NCBI GenBank assembly: GCA_934668285.1
Contig: CAKUNB010000062.1
Span: forward strand, 1-8,815
DNA length: 8,815 nt
Origin: an uncultured Oscillospiraceae bacterium
GTDB lineage: Bacteria; Bacillota; Clostridia; Oscillospirales; Oscillospiraceae
Direction of reading: 5' to 3'
A model generated the notes under the pieces. The model had not been told where the DNA came from. It saw only the letters and a program-made list of their open reading frames with translations, and made no database searches. This document shows, piece after piece, positions 1 through 6,234 of this stretch. The translations under genes were made by a program, and so were the position numbers. How positions within the stretch are numbered: position 1 is the stretch's first letter; each line of letters starts with the position of its first letter.

Positions 1-513
1 GACTGCACCTATCCGGACGGCATCCACGTTGGGGCGGTATGTGCGCCGGTTACGGAGGGCAACTACGAAGTAGCGAGGAAACTATCTCTGCAAGCTGTGG
101 AAGACCTGTTCGCGGCGCTTCGCGAGGGCGACACCGAGGTCGCGGCCGCTTTGTTTGCGTCTAACGCCAAAGCAGAGGCGGAAAACTTCCCGCAAGAACT
201 GGAGGACCTGCGCACGCTGTTTGGCAGCGACGAAATAGAACTCACGGTAGACCGTGCAATTTCTGTTGACTACGGCAGGCATAGCAATAATCAATGGCAA
301 GAACACGGCATTTTTACCTATTGCGCAGAAACGCTGCACGGAATTTACCTGCTAGCCTTAAAACAAACCTACTACGACACGACCGTCCCGGAGGATATCG
401 GCCTCTGGTCGCTGTACGTATTCCCTCTGGCCGATACCACTGAAGCTCCACCCCTCCCGGAAACCGAGGATGATTACGTTCCTGGAATCCACATCGCCAA
501 GGAAAGCAAATAG
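1..513 (+). CDS. DUF5104-like protein, 3' part (5' end outside window)
   Basis: The frame is open from base 1 to a TAG at 511-513, giving 170 visible residues. It continues upstream of the GTG at 97, so that GTG is probably not the start and the gene is cut by the window edge. The pattern fits my memory of the DUF5104 family of small Firmicute lipoproteins: an early helical stretch with 'ALREGD', then 'LFAS' and an acidic segment, 'GIFTYCAETLHGIYLLAL', and near the end 'PEDIGLWSLYVFPL', which matches the family's 'pdnvGlysLyv' ending. Family members usually carry an N-terminal lipoprotein signal, which would lie outside the window, so surface localisation cannot be checked. The molecular function is unknown. 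It is the only plus-strand gene and converges on the regulator genes, so it is probably resident chromosomal or accessory DNA next to the mobile block. Confidence 0.65.
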   Translation, partial: DCTYPDGIHVGAVCAPVTEGNYEVARKLSLQAVEDLFAALREGDTEVAAALFASNAKAEAENFPQELEDLRTLFGSDEIELTVDRAISVDYGRHSNNQWQEHGIFTYCAETLHGIYLLALKQTYYDTTVPEDIGLWSLYVFPLADTTEAPPLPETEDDYVPGIHIAKESK

Positions 514-593
514 CATAACCACCACCCCCGCCGCCAGCATATCGCGGTAAACGCCGGATACATGCCTCTGGCGCTTGCCGGTTAAGTGGAGGC

Positions 594-664
594 AAACCAA
601 GCAAAGACACAATCCACGCAGAATGTTCGGATTATCCGACATTCTGCGTGGATTTGTTTGGTTT
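594..664. repeat. Imperfect long inverted repeat around the hairpin
   Basis: The symmetry extends past the 611-654 stem. AAACCAAGCAAA (594-605) on the left corresponds to the complement of TTTGTTTGGTTT (653-664) on the right, with one mismatch. The left arm has about seven extra bases (GACACAA) between the outer and inner parts. Outer arms are unusual for a simple terminator and could indicate a small palindromic repeat element. Confidence 0.45.
611..654. terminator. Long hairpin, probable bidirectional terminator
   Basis: Left arm AATCCACGCAGAATG (611-625) pairs perfectly with CATTCTGCGTGGATT (640-654). Inside it, TCGGA and TCCGA pair around a TTA loop, with one bulged T. The plus side is followed by TTTGTTTGGTTT. 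The minus side is followed by the complement of 594-610, which is also T-rich. A stem this strong between two convergent genes fits a shared terminator for the DUF5104-like gene and the sigma-factor gene. The T-tracts are interrupted by G, so termination efficiency is uncertain. Confidence 0.55.
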
Positions 665-769
665 GTCGATCTGTCAGGTTGTTTTGGGCTGCCAGACGGG
701 GCGTTTTGCGTTGTTGCCCGGTCGTTTCGCGCTATGGCTCGAGGCATTTGTTGCCCGGCCGTCTTGCGG

Positions 770-800
770 TGTAGGCTGGCGGCTTCGCGCTGTGCCTACA
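770..800. repeat. Hairpin just downstream of the sigma-factor gene
   Basis: TGTAGGC (770-776) pairs with GCCTACA (794-800) around a GC-rich 17-base interior that can itself pair partly. It starts two bases past the stop of the minus-strand sigma gene. No T-run follows on either strand, so it may be a stabilising 3' hairpin or a weak terminator rather than a canonical intrinsic terminator. Confidence 0.4.
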
Positions 801-801
801 T

Positions 802-1365
802 TCACTCCTCCGCGTAAAAGCCGTTGGCCAGCAGGGCTTTGGCGAGGCGGCGTTTGGCGCGGGTGAGGCGCATTCTTACGCTGTTGGGCTGGATGCCAAG
901 GCCCTTGGCGATTTCGGCATCGCTCCATTGCAGCAGGTAGCGTTCCTCCAGAACAACGCGATCCTCCGGCGCCAGCATTTTGAGAATTTCGCGCAGGCGG
1001 GCGTTGCGCTGTTCGCGGAGAAGTCGCTCGTCCGGCACCTCGCCCTCCGGCGCGGAGATGAAATCCTCCAGCACGTCGAAGCTGACCTCCTGCCAGCCAC
1101 CGCGGAGGAGGCGCTTGTTGATTGCAACGTGCCGGGTGGTCGTCAGAATGTACGTCCGCCGCTGCGCCGTTTCCAGCGTCATCAGCAGCGCGACCTTAGC
1201 CACCAGCTGCGTCACCGTTTCATACGCCGCGTCCTCAATGTCCTCCGGTTGGGAAAACCACTTCTGCACCTCAAAAAGAATCCGTGAGATGCTCTGCTCA
1301 TACAGCCGGATCATAAACGCCCGGCTGTCCTCGTCCGCGATTGCAAGGATAACGGCAGGAATCAT
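802..1365 (-). CDS. Small sigma-70 family RNA polymerase sigma factor
   Basis: This 187-residue protein has the two-domain layout of an ECF-sized sigma factor. Residues about 15-87 form a region-2-like helical domain ('RAFMIRLYEQSISRIL', 'EDIEDAAYETV', 'TYILTTTRHVAINKRL'). After an acidic linker (about 95-115), residues about 122-180 form region 4 with a helix-turn-helix: 'LAPEDRVVLEERYLLQWSDA', 'EIAKGLGI', 'NSVRMRLTRAKRRL'. It should direct RNA polymerase to a small set of promoters. Its ATG overlaps the XRE gene's stop as ATGA, with a GGGAGA site at 1373-1378 seven bases upstream, so the two are translationally coupled. No anti-sigma gene with membrane segments is adjacent, which argues against envelope-stress signalling and for control by the XRE partner. 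Target promoters were not identified. Confidence 0.88.
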   Translation of the reverse strand: MIPAVILAIADEDSRAFMIRLYEQSISRILFEVQKWFSQPEDIEDAAYETVTQLVAKVALLMTLETAQRRTYILTTTRHVAINKRLLRGGWQEVSFDVLEDFISAPEGEVPDERLLREQRNARLREILKMLAPEDRVVLEERYLLQWSDAEIAKGLGIQPNSVRMRLTRAKRRLAKALLANGFYAEE

Positions 1366-1712
1366 GCACGGGTCTCCCGTTCCAGCAGCTCCAAAAAGCC
1401 GCAGAGCAGCTGCCGCTGCTGCGCAGGAAGCGCCGTGCAGCGCTTGAGAAGCTGGCGGTTGGTGAGCGTTCCGTCGTAGCTGGCATCCAGCCAGCGGTCG
1501 GTTTCCAGCGCGCTCTTCTCCCGGCCGAGCAGATAGTCCACAGAAACGTGGAAATGATCGGCGATTTTCCGCATCACGTCATAGCCGGGCATAGCCTTGC
1601 CCTTTTCGTACTGCGATACGACCGACGGCGTAATGCCCAGCGCGGCCGCAAGGTTCTTCTGATTGATCCCCGTCCGCTCCCGCAGCTGTACCAGAATTTC
1701 TCCGAATTCCAT
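1362..1712 (-). CDS. XRE-family helix-turn-helix regulator
   Basis: The protein has 116 residues. Residues about 4-62 are a classic Cro/CI-type domain: 'LVQLRERTGINQKNLAAALG', 'ITPSVVSQYEKGKAMPGYDV' and 'VSVDYLLGR' at its end. Residues 63-116 are a helical tail of unknown role, perhaps for oligomerisation or signal sensing, ending in a leucine-rich helix. It probably represses its own promoter and hence the coupled sigma factor. The ATG is preceded by GGGAGGG (1719-1725) at about six bases. A good promoter lies at 1769-1797 with a palindrome over its -10. Phage- and ICE-type XRE repressors behave this way, but regulation of transfer genes is inference here. Confidence 0.9.
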   Translation of the reverse strand: MEFGEILVQLRERTGINQKNLAAALGITPSVVSQYEKGKAMPGYDVMRKIADHFHVSVDYLLGREKSALETDRWLDASYDGTLTNRQLLKRCTALPAQQRQLLCGFLELLERETRA

Positions 1713-1765
1713 TCTACGCCCTCCCGCCGTGTTCTCGCTGATTTAGCGTTCCTTCTTTCAACGGG

Positions 1766-1776
1766 ATTATCATAAT
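1766..1776. promoter_or_regulatory. Palindrome over the -10 box, candidate operator
   Basis: ATTAT-C-ATAAT is a perfect 5-1-5 palindrome covering the -10 box of the XRE promoter. It is placed where binding by the XRE product would block RNA polymerase. AT-rich short palindromes arise by chance, so support is positional only. Confidence 0.4.
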
Positions 1777-1797
1777 GAAAATTTTGCGCTCTGTCAT
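1769..1797 (-). promoter_or_regulatory. Promoter of the XRE-sigma operon
   Basis: On the minus strand, ATGACA (1792-1797) lies exactly 17 bases from TATGAT (1769-1774). Each box matches the vegetative consensus at five of six positions. It sits in an AT-rich island about 57 bases upstream of the XRE ATG. No start site has been measured. Confidence 0.65.
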
Positions 1798-1876
1798 AAA
1801 TCTAAAGAAATGGACGGGATAATATTTCTGGTCGGAAAATAATTAAGTGATGCTAAATTTTTGCAGCAAAGGATAC

Positions 1877-1914
1877 GGATTGCCGCGCCGGGCTGCGCCC
1901 TCCTTGCAATGACA
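1877..1914. repeat. Palindromic dispersed repeat (REP-like)
   Basis: GGATTGC at the left and GCAATGAC at the right share the inverted core ATTGC/GCAAT. Between them GGGC-TGC-GCCC forms an inner stem. Elements with a 'GATTGCC...GCAATGACA' outline are common intergenic repeats in many bacterial genomes, and often give spurious open frames with residues like 'IAAPGCALLAMT', as on the plus strand here. Whether other copies exist in this genome cannot be seen. Confidence 0.55.
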
Positions 1915-2107
1915 GAATGGGAACGTTCTGCTCTGTTTTTCCTTTTCTGCTGTAATTCTTCTACTGGGTGGTTCAAGGGAGTTCACGGTGAACCGGGGGT
2001 GGGGTCAGCTTGGGGGCAGACTTCGCCCTTGGGAGGATGGGTGGAGTTTGGCATGGGCGTTTGCGGAGGATTCGGGTGGCATGAGCGGGCTTGGGGCATC
2101 ACAACGG

Positions 2108-2195
2108 TATACTTCCTGTACTACATTGTCATGCTTTGTATATCACGCTGCTATACCTCCTGTATCACATTGTCATGCTTTCTATATCACGCCGT
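2108..2195. repeat. Two tandem 44-bp direct repeats
   Basis: Unit 1 is 2108-2151 and unit 2 is 2152-2195; 38 of 44 positions agree. The shared core includes CACATTGTCATGCTTT-like sequence followed by TATATCACG. Weak remnants continue the 44-base period on both sides: CATCAC at 2097-2102 on the left, and about nine of 14 matches in the bases starting at 2196, inside the winged-helix gene. Forty-four is not a multiple of three and no frame is conserved, so this is not a coding repeat. It abuts the stop of the winged-helix gene and could be an array of protein-binding sites. Confidence 0.75.
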
Positions 2196-2470
2196 CATAG
2201 CTCGTCTGTGTTCCCCGTGGAGAGATAATACCGATTGGAGGTCGCGCTGCCGTTTTCGCGGTAGTGCGGCTCTTTTTTCAGCAGGCCTGCCTGCTCCAAG
2301 TCGCGGATTGCGCGCTTGACGGTGCTGCGCGAGAGGGAGAGGTCGGATGCCACGGTGTTCAGCCCCGGCCACGCTTTGCCGTCTTTGTCCACGCGGTCGT
2401 GGAGGTAGAGGTACACCAGCTTCGCCCGGTGCGGCAGCTCCGTGCGGTAAAGAAAGCTAAGGCTGCCCAT
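2195..2470 (-). CDS. Winged-helix DNA-binding protein of conjugative elements
   Basis: A 91-residue protein. Residues about 5-30 ('SFLYRTELPHRAKLVYLYLH', then 'DR') resemble the N-terminus of replication-initiator-like helix-turn-helix proteins found beside VirD4 genes in Clostridial elements. Residues about 35-68 contain the winged-helix recognition motif 'VASDLSLSRSTVKRAIRDLE' followed by 'QAGLLKK', with a wing from about 69-84 ending 'SNRYYL'. It probably binds DNA as a regulator or accessory replication factor; target unknown. The ATG lies inside the 3' end of the VirD4 gene (14-base overlap) and has AGGAGGA at 2476-2482, five bases upstream, so it is the last gene of the transfer operon. 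Tandem repeats begin right at its stop codon. Confidence 0.82.
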   Translation of the reverse strand: MGSLSFLYRTELPHRAKLVYLYLHDRVDKDGKAWPGLNTVASDLSLSRSTVKRAIRDLEQAGLLKKEPHYRENGSATSNRYYLSTGNTDEL

Positions 2471-4226
2471 GCGCGTCCTCCTGCGGCCGGAGCGGCTTGA
2501 GCCTGCGTCCCGCGGGCGGCGCGGACGGCAGCACCGGCGGATACTTTTTCAGAATCCCCTGAATCAGCTCCTCCTTTTCGGCATACTCCACGCGGCGGTT
2601 GCCGCGCTCCGGGACGGTGTAGGGCCGCTCCGCGTCAAGGACAATGTCCCAGTGCGGGAACAGCTTCAGGTGGGTGCGCATGGGATGCACGCCGGTTTTC
2701 ATGACGACGAAATCGCCCTTGGGAAGAGCCTTCAGCTCGTCCGCTGTGAGCAGCGGCCGCTCCATCATTTGCAGCGACTGCGACGGGTCGTTTTTGCTGC
2801 GCGACACGCTGCCGGAAAGCACCGTCCGGCTGCCGAGCGCCTTGGAAAGCAGCTCCGCCGCGCTGCTGTTGGGCGCAAAGCCGCCAAACAAAATGTCCTG
2901 CGTGTTGTCCACAATGATCTCCGCGCCCTCCTTGCCGTAGTTCTTCTCCAACTGCGCAAAGGACTGAATGATCGGGACCATTTGCAGCCGCCGTGAGCGG
3001 GCGGCGGAGAACATCATCTCAGCGGACTCAATTTTCGGGATCGTGCCGAATTCGTCACAGAAAAACACGCAGCGGCTGCGCAGCTTTCCACCGTTTTCGT
3101 CCGCGACGGCAAGAATTTCGCGGTAAAGCTGCTGGATGAGCAGAGAGATCAGGAAATACTTTGCCGGATCCTCCTCCGGCAGGATGAGAAACAACGCGGA
3201 TTTTTGCGTGCAGAAGGTTTCCGCGTCAATCTCCGTATCAAAACATAACAATTGCTCCAGCTCGCTGTCGAGAAAGGCGTTGAGGCGGGAGAGCGCCGTG
3301 GCCATGACCGAGGCCATGCCCTGCTCCGAGGTGTTGAGCGCGGCTCCGGCAAACCATTTCGCCTTGTGGTCGTCCGGCAACAGTTCCATCAGCTGCTGGA
3401 ACTGGTTCCCCTTCGGCACGGCCGGGGCAAGCAGCTCCTGAATGAGCTTGAACACCGACACAATGTGCCGCTTTTGCGGTGCACAGAACTCCGCAACGAG
3501 CAAAATCGTCGCCGTCAGAAGCCCCTCCGCCGCGTCGTAAAAATAGGCATTCTGGCCAAAGGCCGCCGCATCCGCGCCGGAGAGGATGACCGTTTTGGAG
3601 ATGATTTTTGCGTATTTCTCCGCCTTGGCGCGGTAGGCCAGCGTCTCCGGAAAGGCCTGTGCCAGATCCATGTAGTGATTGACCAGATGCAGCAGGTTAT
3701 TGCCGTTGGACCTCGTGGGATTGCGGAGGTCGAGGACGGACACGCGGTAGCCGTAGCCCTTGGCAATGCTGCCATAGCTGCGCATAACGTCGCCCTTGGT
3801 GTCGGTGGAGAGAAAGCTCATCCCGCTGGCGCAGGCGTATTCCAAGCAGGGATAGAGCCAGTAGGCCGTCTTGCCCACGCCCGCCGCGCCGATCATGAGG
3901 ACGTGGACATCGCCGGGATCGACGAGGGCGGTCGTGCTGCCGGTGCGGCCGACGACGATCCCCTGCGGCAGCGGCTTGCCGTTCCGGTTTGTCGGCGCAA
4001 CGCCGCGTTTTGCCTGCTCCCGCCATTTCCGGGGCGTAAAGGGAACGTGGGAATAGGTCGTTCGGATTTCCCGTTTCGTTGCCCAGCGGGCCGTGCCATG
4101 CTGGCCGTCGCCGACCGTTTTGGCGCGGATGCCGTTGAGATTATAGACGTGGGAGAGCAGCGCAATGCCGCCGAGAATGCAGAACATTCCGGCGGCCGCG
4201 AGCATCAGAGGGACAAGGTTGGGCAT
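2457..4226 (-). CDS. VirD4/TraG-type coupling protein, CD1115-like
   Basis: This is the ATPase that links the relaxosome to the type IV secretion channel at the inner membrane. Starting at ATG 4226 it has 589 residues. Residues about 4-28 are a hydrophobic membrane segment ('LVPLMLAAAGMFCILGGIAL'). Walker A is 'GAAGVGKT' at 113-120 and Walker B 'CVFFCDEFG' at 386-394. The TraG-type 'QSFAQLEKNYG' motif is at 421-431. The start is fixed by AGGAGG at 4234-4239, seven bases upstream; the frame stays open 64 codons further upstream, but that extension is arginine- and proline-rich sequence inside the primase gene. Only one clear membrane segment is visible, where I would expect two in many relatives. 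It overlaps the primase gene by 22 bases and the winged-helix gene by 14, indicating one operon. The proline-rich tail (about 563-589) is probably disordered. Confidence 0.93.
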   Translation of the reverse strand: MPNLVPLMLAAAGMFCILGGIALLSHVYNLNGIRAKTVGDGQHGTARWATKREIRTTYSHVPFTPRKWREQAKRGVAPTNRNGKPLPQGIVVGRTGSTTALVDPGDVHVLMIGAAGVGKTAYWLYPCLEYACASGMSFLSTDTKGDVMRSYGSIAKGYGYRVSVLDLRNPTRSNGNNLLHLVNHYMDLAQAFPETLAYRAKAEKYAKIISKTVILSGADAAAFGQNAYFYDAAEGLLTATILLVAEFCAPQKRHIVSVFKLIQELLAPAVPKGNQFQQLMELLPDDHKAKWFAGAALNTSEQGMASVMATALSRLNAFLDSELEQLLCFDTEIDAETFCTQKSALFLILPEEDPAKYFLISLLIQQLYREILAVADENGGKLRSRCVFFCDEFGTIPKIESAEMMFSAARSRRLQMVPIIQSFAQLEKNYGKEGAEIIVDNTQDILFGGFAPNSSAAELLSKALGSRTVLSGSVSRSKNDPSQSLQMMERPLLTADELKALPKGDFVVMKTGVHPMRTHLKLFPHWDIVLDAERPYTVPERGNRRVEYAEKEELIQGILKKYPPVLPSAPPAGRRLKPLRPQEDAHGQP

Positions 4227-5110
4227 AGTTTTTCCTCCTGTCGCTGCGCGCAAAGCACCTCGTTCCAGTCCTTGCGGGCCGGGACGAGGCATTGTGCGGC
4301 AATGCTTTGTTCTTCCAGCTTCTTTGCAATGCGGCGGTTCGCGGTCTGCCCGGCCGCGTCGTTGTCCATGCAGAGCACCACCGTGCGGATGGCGGGGCAG
4401 TCGGACAAAAGCCGACACAGCCCCGCGTCGCCGACGCAGCAGGCGGCGGCATAGCTGTGCTGCTGCCAGTTTTCCTTGTGCAGGGTGAGATAGCTCAAAA
4501 GGTCAATGGGCGCTTCAAAAAGGTAGAGCCGGTCGCTGCTGCCGCTCCAGTGGAAGCTGTAGTGCGGGTCGCTGGCGGCGGCGTTGCCCTTGAAGCTGCC
4601 GCCGCAGCCCCGCAGATGCGCATGGCGCGGCACGCCGCCGGAGTCGAAGCCGACGAACACGGCGTTGTGGTGCTGCGCGGATTCGTAGATCATACCCCGC
4701 CGGACAAACGTGTAGAAAATGTCACGGTCGATCCCGCGCCGGTTGACCAGATAGGCCGCCACGCGGCGGAGGTTGTCGTTCGGCGGCGGAAGCTGAAATG
4801 TAGGCTTTTCTTTTTCGTCATGACGCTCCACAATAGGAATTGCAGTGTTTCCCAGCAAAAATTCCACCGCCTGCGGGTAGTCCAGTCCGTAAAACCGCCG
4901 CACAAAGTCCACCGCGTCCCCGCCGACGCGTTCGTATTGGTGAAACCACAGGTTGCCGCGGATGGTGACCTTCTGCGCACCGTCCCGCCATTGGTACTCC
5001 TGTCCGGAGCGTTTGAGTGTTTCACCGCAGCATTGCAGCAGGGATACAAGGTCGGTGCTTCGCGCCTGTTCCCGTTGCTCCTGCGTGAAATGTCGGTATT
5101 CTGTTTTCAT
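4205..5110 (-). CDS. DUF3991/Toprim primase-like protein
   Basis: A 301-residue protein of the primase-like class found on conjugative elements. Residues about 15-88 resemble a DnaG-type CHC2 zinc-finger region by layout ('FHQYERVGGDAVDFVRRFYG') but lack the usual zinc-binding cysteines. Residues about 115-190 match a DUF3991-like segment ('AAYLVNRRGIDRDIFYTFVR', 'AVFVGFDSGGVPRHAHLRGC'). Residues about 195-285 are a Toprim fold: 'LYLFEAPIDLLSYL' with acidic E199 and D203, then 'CMDNDAAG' with D249 and D251, and 'KDWNEVL'. These acidic residues would bind metal. The likely role is priming or processing transferred single-stranded DNA. AGGAG at 5117-5121, six bases before the ATG, supports the start. 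The gene begins 14 bases after the relaxase stop. Confidence 0.86.
   Translation of the reverse strand: MKTEYRHFTQEQREQARSTDLVSLLQCCGETLKRSGQEYQWRDGAQKVTIRGNLWFHQYERVGGDAVDFVRRFYGLDYPQAVEFLLGNTAIPIVERHDEKEKPTFQLPPPNDNLRRVAAYLVNRRGIDRDIFYTFVRRGMIYESAQHHNAVFVGFDSGGVPRHAHLRGCGGSFKGNAAASDPHYSFHWSGSSDRLYLFEAPIDLLSYLTLHKENWQQHSYAAACCVGDAGLCRLLSDCPAIRTVVLCMDNDAAGQTANRRIAKKLEEQSIAAQCLVPARKDWNEVLCAQRQEEKLCPTLSL
4234..4239 (-). promoter_or_regulatory. Ribosome binding site that sets the VirD4 start
   Basis: AGGAGG seven bases before ATG 4226, inside the primase coding sequence. It selects the short 589-residue start over the longer frame beginning at 4418. Confidence 0.8.
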
Positions 5111-5124
5111 AAAAGGCTCCTTTT

Positions 5125-6234
5125 CTAAAAGTGTTTCAGGCCGTGCGCCTGTTCCTTTTCCGCTACCCGGCGGCGGAGCTTGCGGTCAGAAGAAACATGG
5201 CGTTCCTCCTGCGCAGCAATGCTCTGCTGAAACATCCGCGCAAGGCTGCGCAAGAGCTGCGTTGCAGCGGCGCGCCAGGCCGCCTTGGACGGTTGGGCTT
5301 TTCCCTCCGGAACCAACTGCATTGCCGCCTGAATCACGGCGTTTTTCATGGAACGAAACGCCGGATTTTCGGAAAGCGGCAGCCGCTCGTGCACGTCCTC
5401 CGCATAGATGTCCAGAATTTTATCCCGACTCTGGTACCAAAGCTCGTATAGCCGCCTCAGTCGCTCGTCTGCGGCAAGCTCGTCCAGAATTCCATCCACC
5501 AACCGCTTGACCTCCGGCGGCAGGTAGGCGTATTGCTTCTTTCCGGCCGCATTTCGCAGCCACGCCGCAAGCGCCGCCAGCTGCCGCGCTGCGGCGGGAT
5601 TCTTGCAATGCCCGTGCTGCACTTGCGTCACAAGTGTACTAGCCGCCTCCCGCCCGGCCTGTTTTAATTCGTCGCGCCGGTGGGTCTGCTCCTCGTAGAT
5701 GCACAGCAGCTCCTGCGCGAAAATCTCCTTGACCAGCGCTGAACGCAGCGCCGCAACGCCCTGCTTGGTCAGACGGCCCTCGCGCGGGTTTTCCGAGTAG
5801 GCAAGGAGATGGACGTGCGGATGATGCCCCTCGTTGTGAAAGGCGGCGTACCAGCGCAGATGCGTCAGCGGGATTTTCAGCCCGGCGGCCAGCGTCGGCG
5901 CCTGACTGCGCAGCAAGTCCCGCCAGCGCTCCGCCCGGTCAAAGCCCAACCGCTCCGCGTCCTCGCGCCGGAGGGAGAAAATCGCGGTATAGACGTTGCC
6001 TTGGTACGCATTCAGCGCCGCGGATACCTTGGAAAGCTGCACGGGGACACCCGCGTCGGTAAACAGGCCGTGGCTGCCGAGGCGCTGCGCCCGTGGACGG
6101 AGGGCGATGTAGTCTGCGTAGGTCTTGGGGAGCTTTTCCACGCCGTCGCGCGTAGCAATGTACCGCGCATAGCCTCCGGCGCTTCGGCGGGCATTCGGCT
6201 TGAGATACCGAAATTTCGTGACCAGTCTTGCCAT
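5125..6234 (-). CDS. MobP3/MobL-type relaxase
   Basis: The 369-residue product should nick oriT and stay covalently bound to the transferred strand through a tyrosine. 'YARYIATRDGVEKL' (22-35) holds Y25, a candidate catalytic tyrosine. 'YIALRPRAQRLGSHGLFTDA' (42-61), 'IFSLRREDAERLGFD' (85-99) and 'LRWYAAFHNEGHHPHVHLL' (126-144) follow; the last contains the metal-binding histidine motif (H138, H140, H142). Residues about 160-370 form a helical C-terminal region with basic stretches. From memory, many relatives have about 70 more residues between 'GVEK' and 'YIA.RPR'; here the two join directly, so this is either a short subfamily or an internal deletion. Its ATG overlaps the upstream gene's stop as TAATG, with GGAGG four bases upstream, so it is translationally coupled to its probable accessory protein. 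Confidence 0.92.
   Translation of the reverse strand: MARLVTKFRYLKPNARRSAGGYARYIATRDGVEKLPKTYADYIALRPRAQRLGSHGLFTDAGVPVQLSKVSAALNAYQGNVYTAIFSLRREDAERLGFDRAERWRDLLRSQAPTLAAGLKIPLTHLRWYAAFHNEGHHPHVHLLAYSENPREGRLTKQGVAALRSALVKEIFAQELLCIYEEQTHRRDELKQAGREAASTLVTQVQHGHCKNPAAARQLAALAAWLRNAAGKKQYAYLPPEVKRLVDGILDELAADERLRRLYELWYQSRDKILDIYAEDVHERLPLSENPAFRSMKNAVIQAAMQLVPEGKAQPSKAAWRAAATQLLRSLARMFQQSIAAQEERHVSSDRKLRRRVAEKEQAHGLKHF

Larger units (their letters stand above)
514..801. other. Gene-free stretch between convergent genes
   Basis: No convincing gene lies here. The short open frames in this stretch have no recognisable motif and no good ribosome binding site. It contains the 611-654 hairpin, its longer inverted-repeat flanks (594-664), two imperfect copies of a TTGTTGCCCGG(T/C)CGT motif (starting near 711 and 748), and a smaller hairpin at 770-800. 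It may include the end of the mobile element, but no attachment site can be identified from one junction. Confidence 0.6.
1713..2194. other. Gene-free regulatory stretch between XRE and winged-helix genes
   Basis: No gene is supported in these 480 bases. The open frames at 1794-1976 (-) and 1861-2319 (+) run through a dispersed palindromic repeat and the tandem repeats, and give low-complexity protein. The stretch contains the XRE promoter, the 1877-1914 repeat, a perfect palindrome GTTCAC-G-GTGAAC (1981-1993), a G-rich run (1995-2041) and the 44-bp tandem repeats. Composition shifts from AT-rich (about 1745-1860) to G-rich (1995-2090) to AT-rich (2105-2195), suggesting a patchwork origin. 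Confidence 0.6.

Noticed and set aside
575..817. Short plus-strand frames after the hairpin
   Set aside because: They cross the hairpin and the antisense of the sigma gene, with no plausible start signal or motif.
1794..1976. Short minus-strand frame with 'SVIARRAQPGAAIRI'
   Set aside because: This is the well-known translation of a dispersed repeat, not a gene.
2108..2195. CRISPR array
   Set aside because: The two units are directly adjacent with no unique spacer and no third good copy, so they are tandem repeats.
1861..2319. Plus-strand open frame of 152 codons in the regulatory gap
   Set aside because: It translates the dispersed repeat and the tandem repeats and runs into the antisense of the winged-helix gene; no ribosome binding site or domain.
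4227..4418. Longer N-terminus for the VirD4 protein
   Set aside because: The extension lies inside the primase gene, is proline- and arginine-rich, and the AGGAGG before 4226 gives a far better start followed by the membrane segment.
3252..4454. Long plus-strand open frame of 400 codons opposite the VirD4 gene
   Set aside because: It is antisense to a gene with clear Walker motifs; its product is arginine- and glycine-rich without domains, as expected from GC-rich antisense frames.
4292..5128. Plus-strand open frame of 278 codons opposite the primase gene
   Set aside because: Antisense shadow of a gene with Toprim motifs; low-complexity valine- and alanine-rich product.
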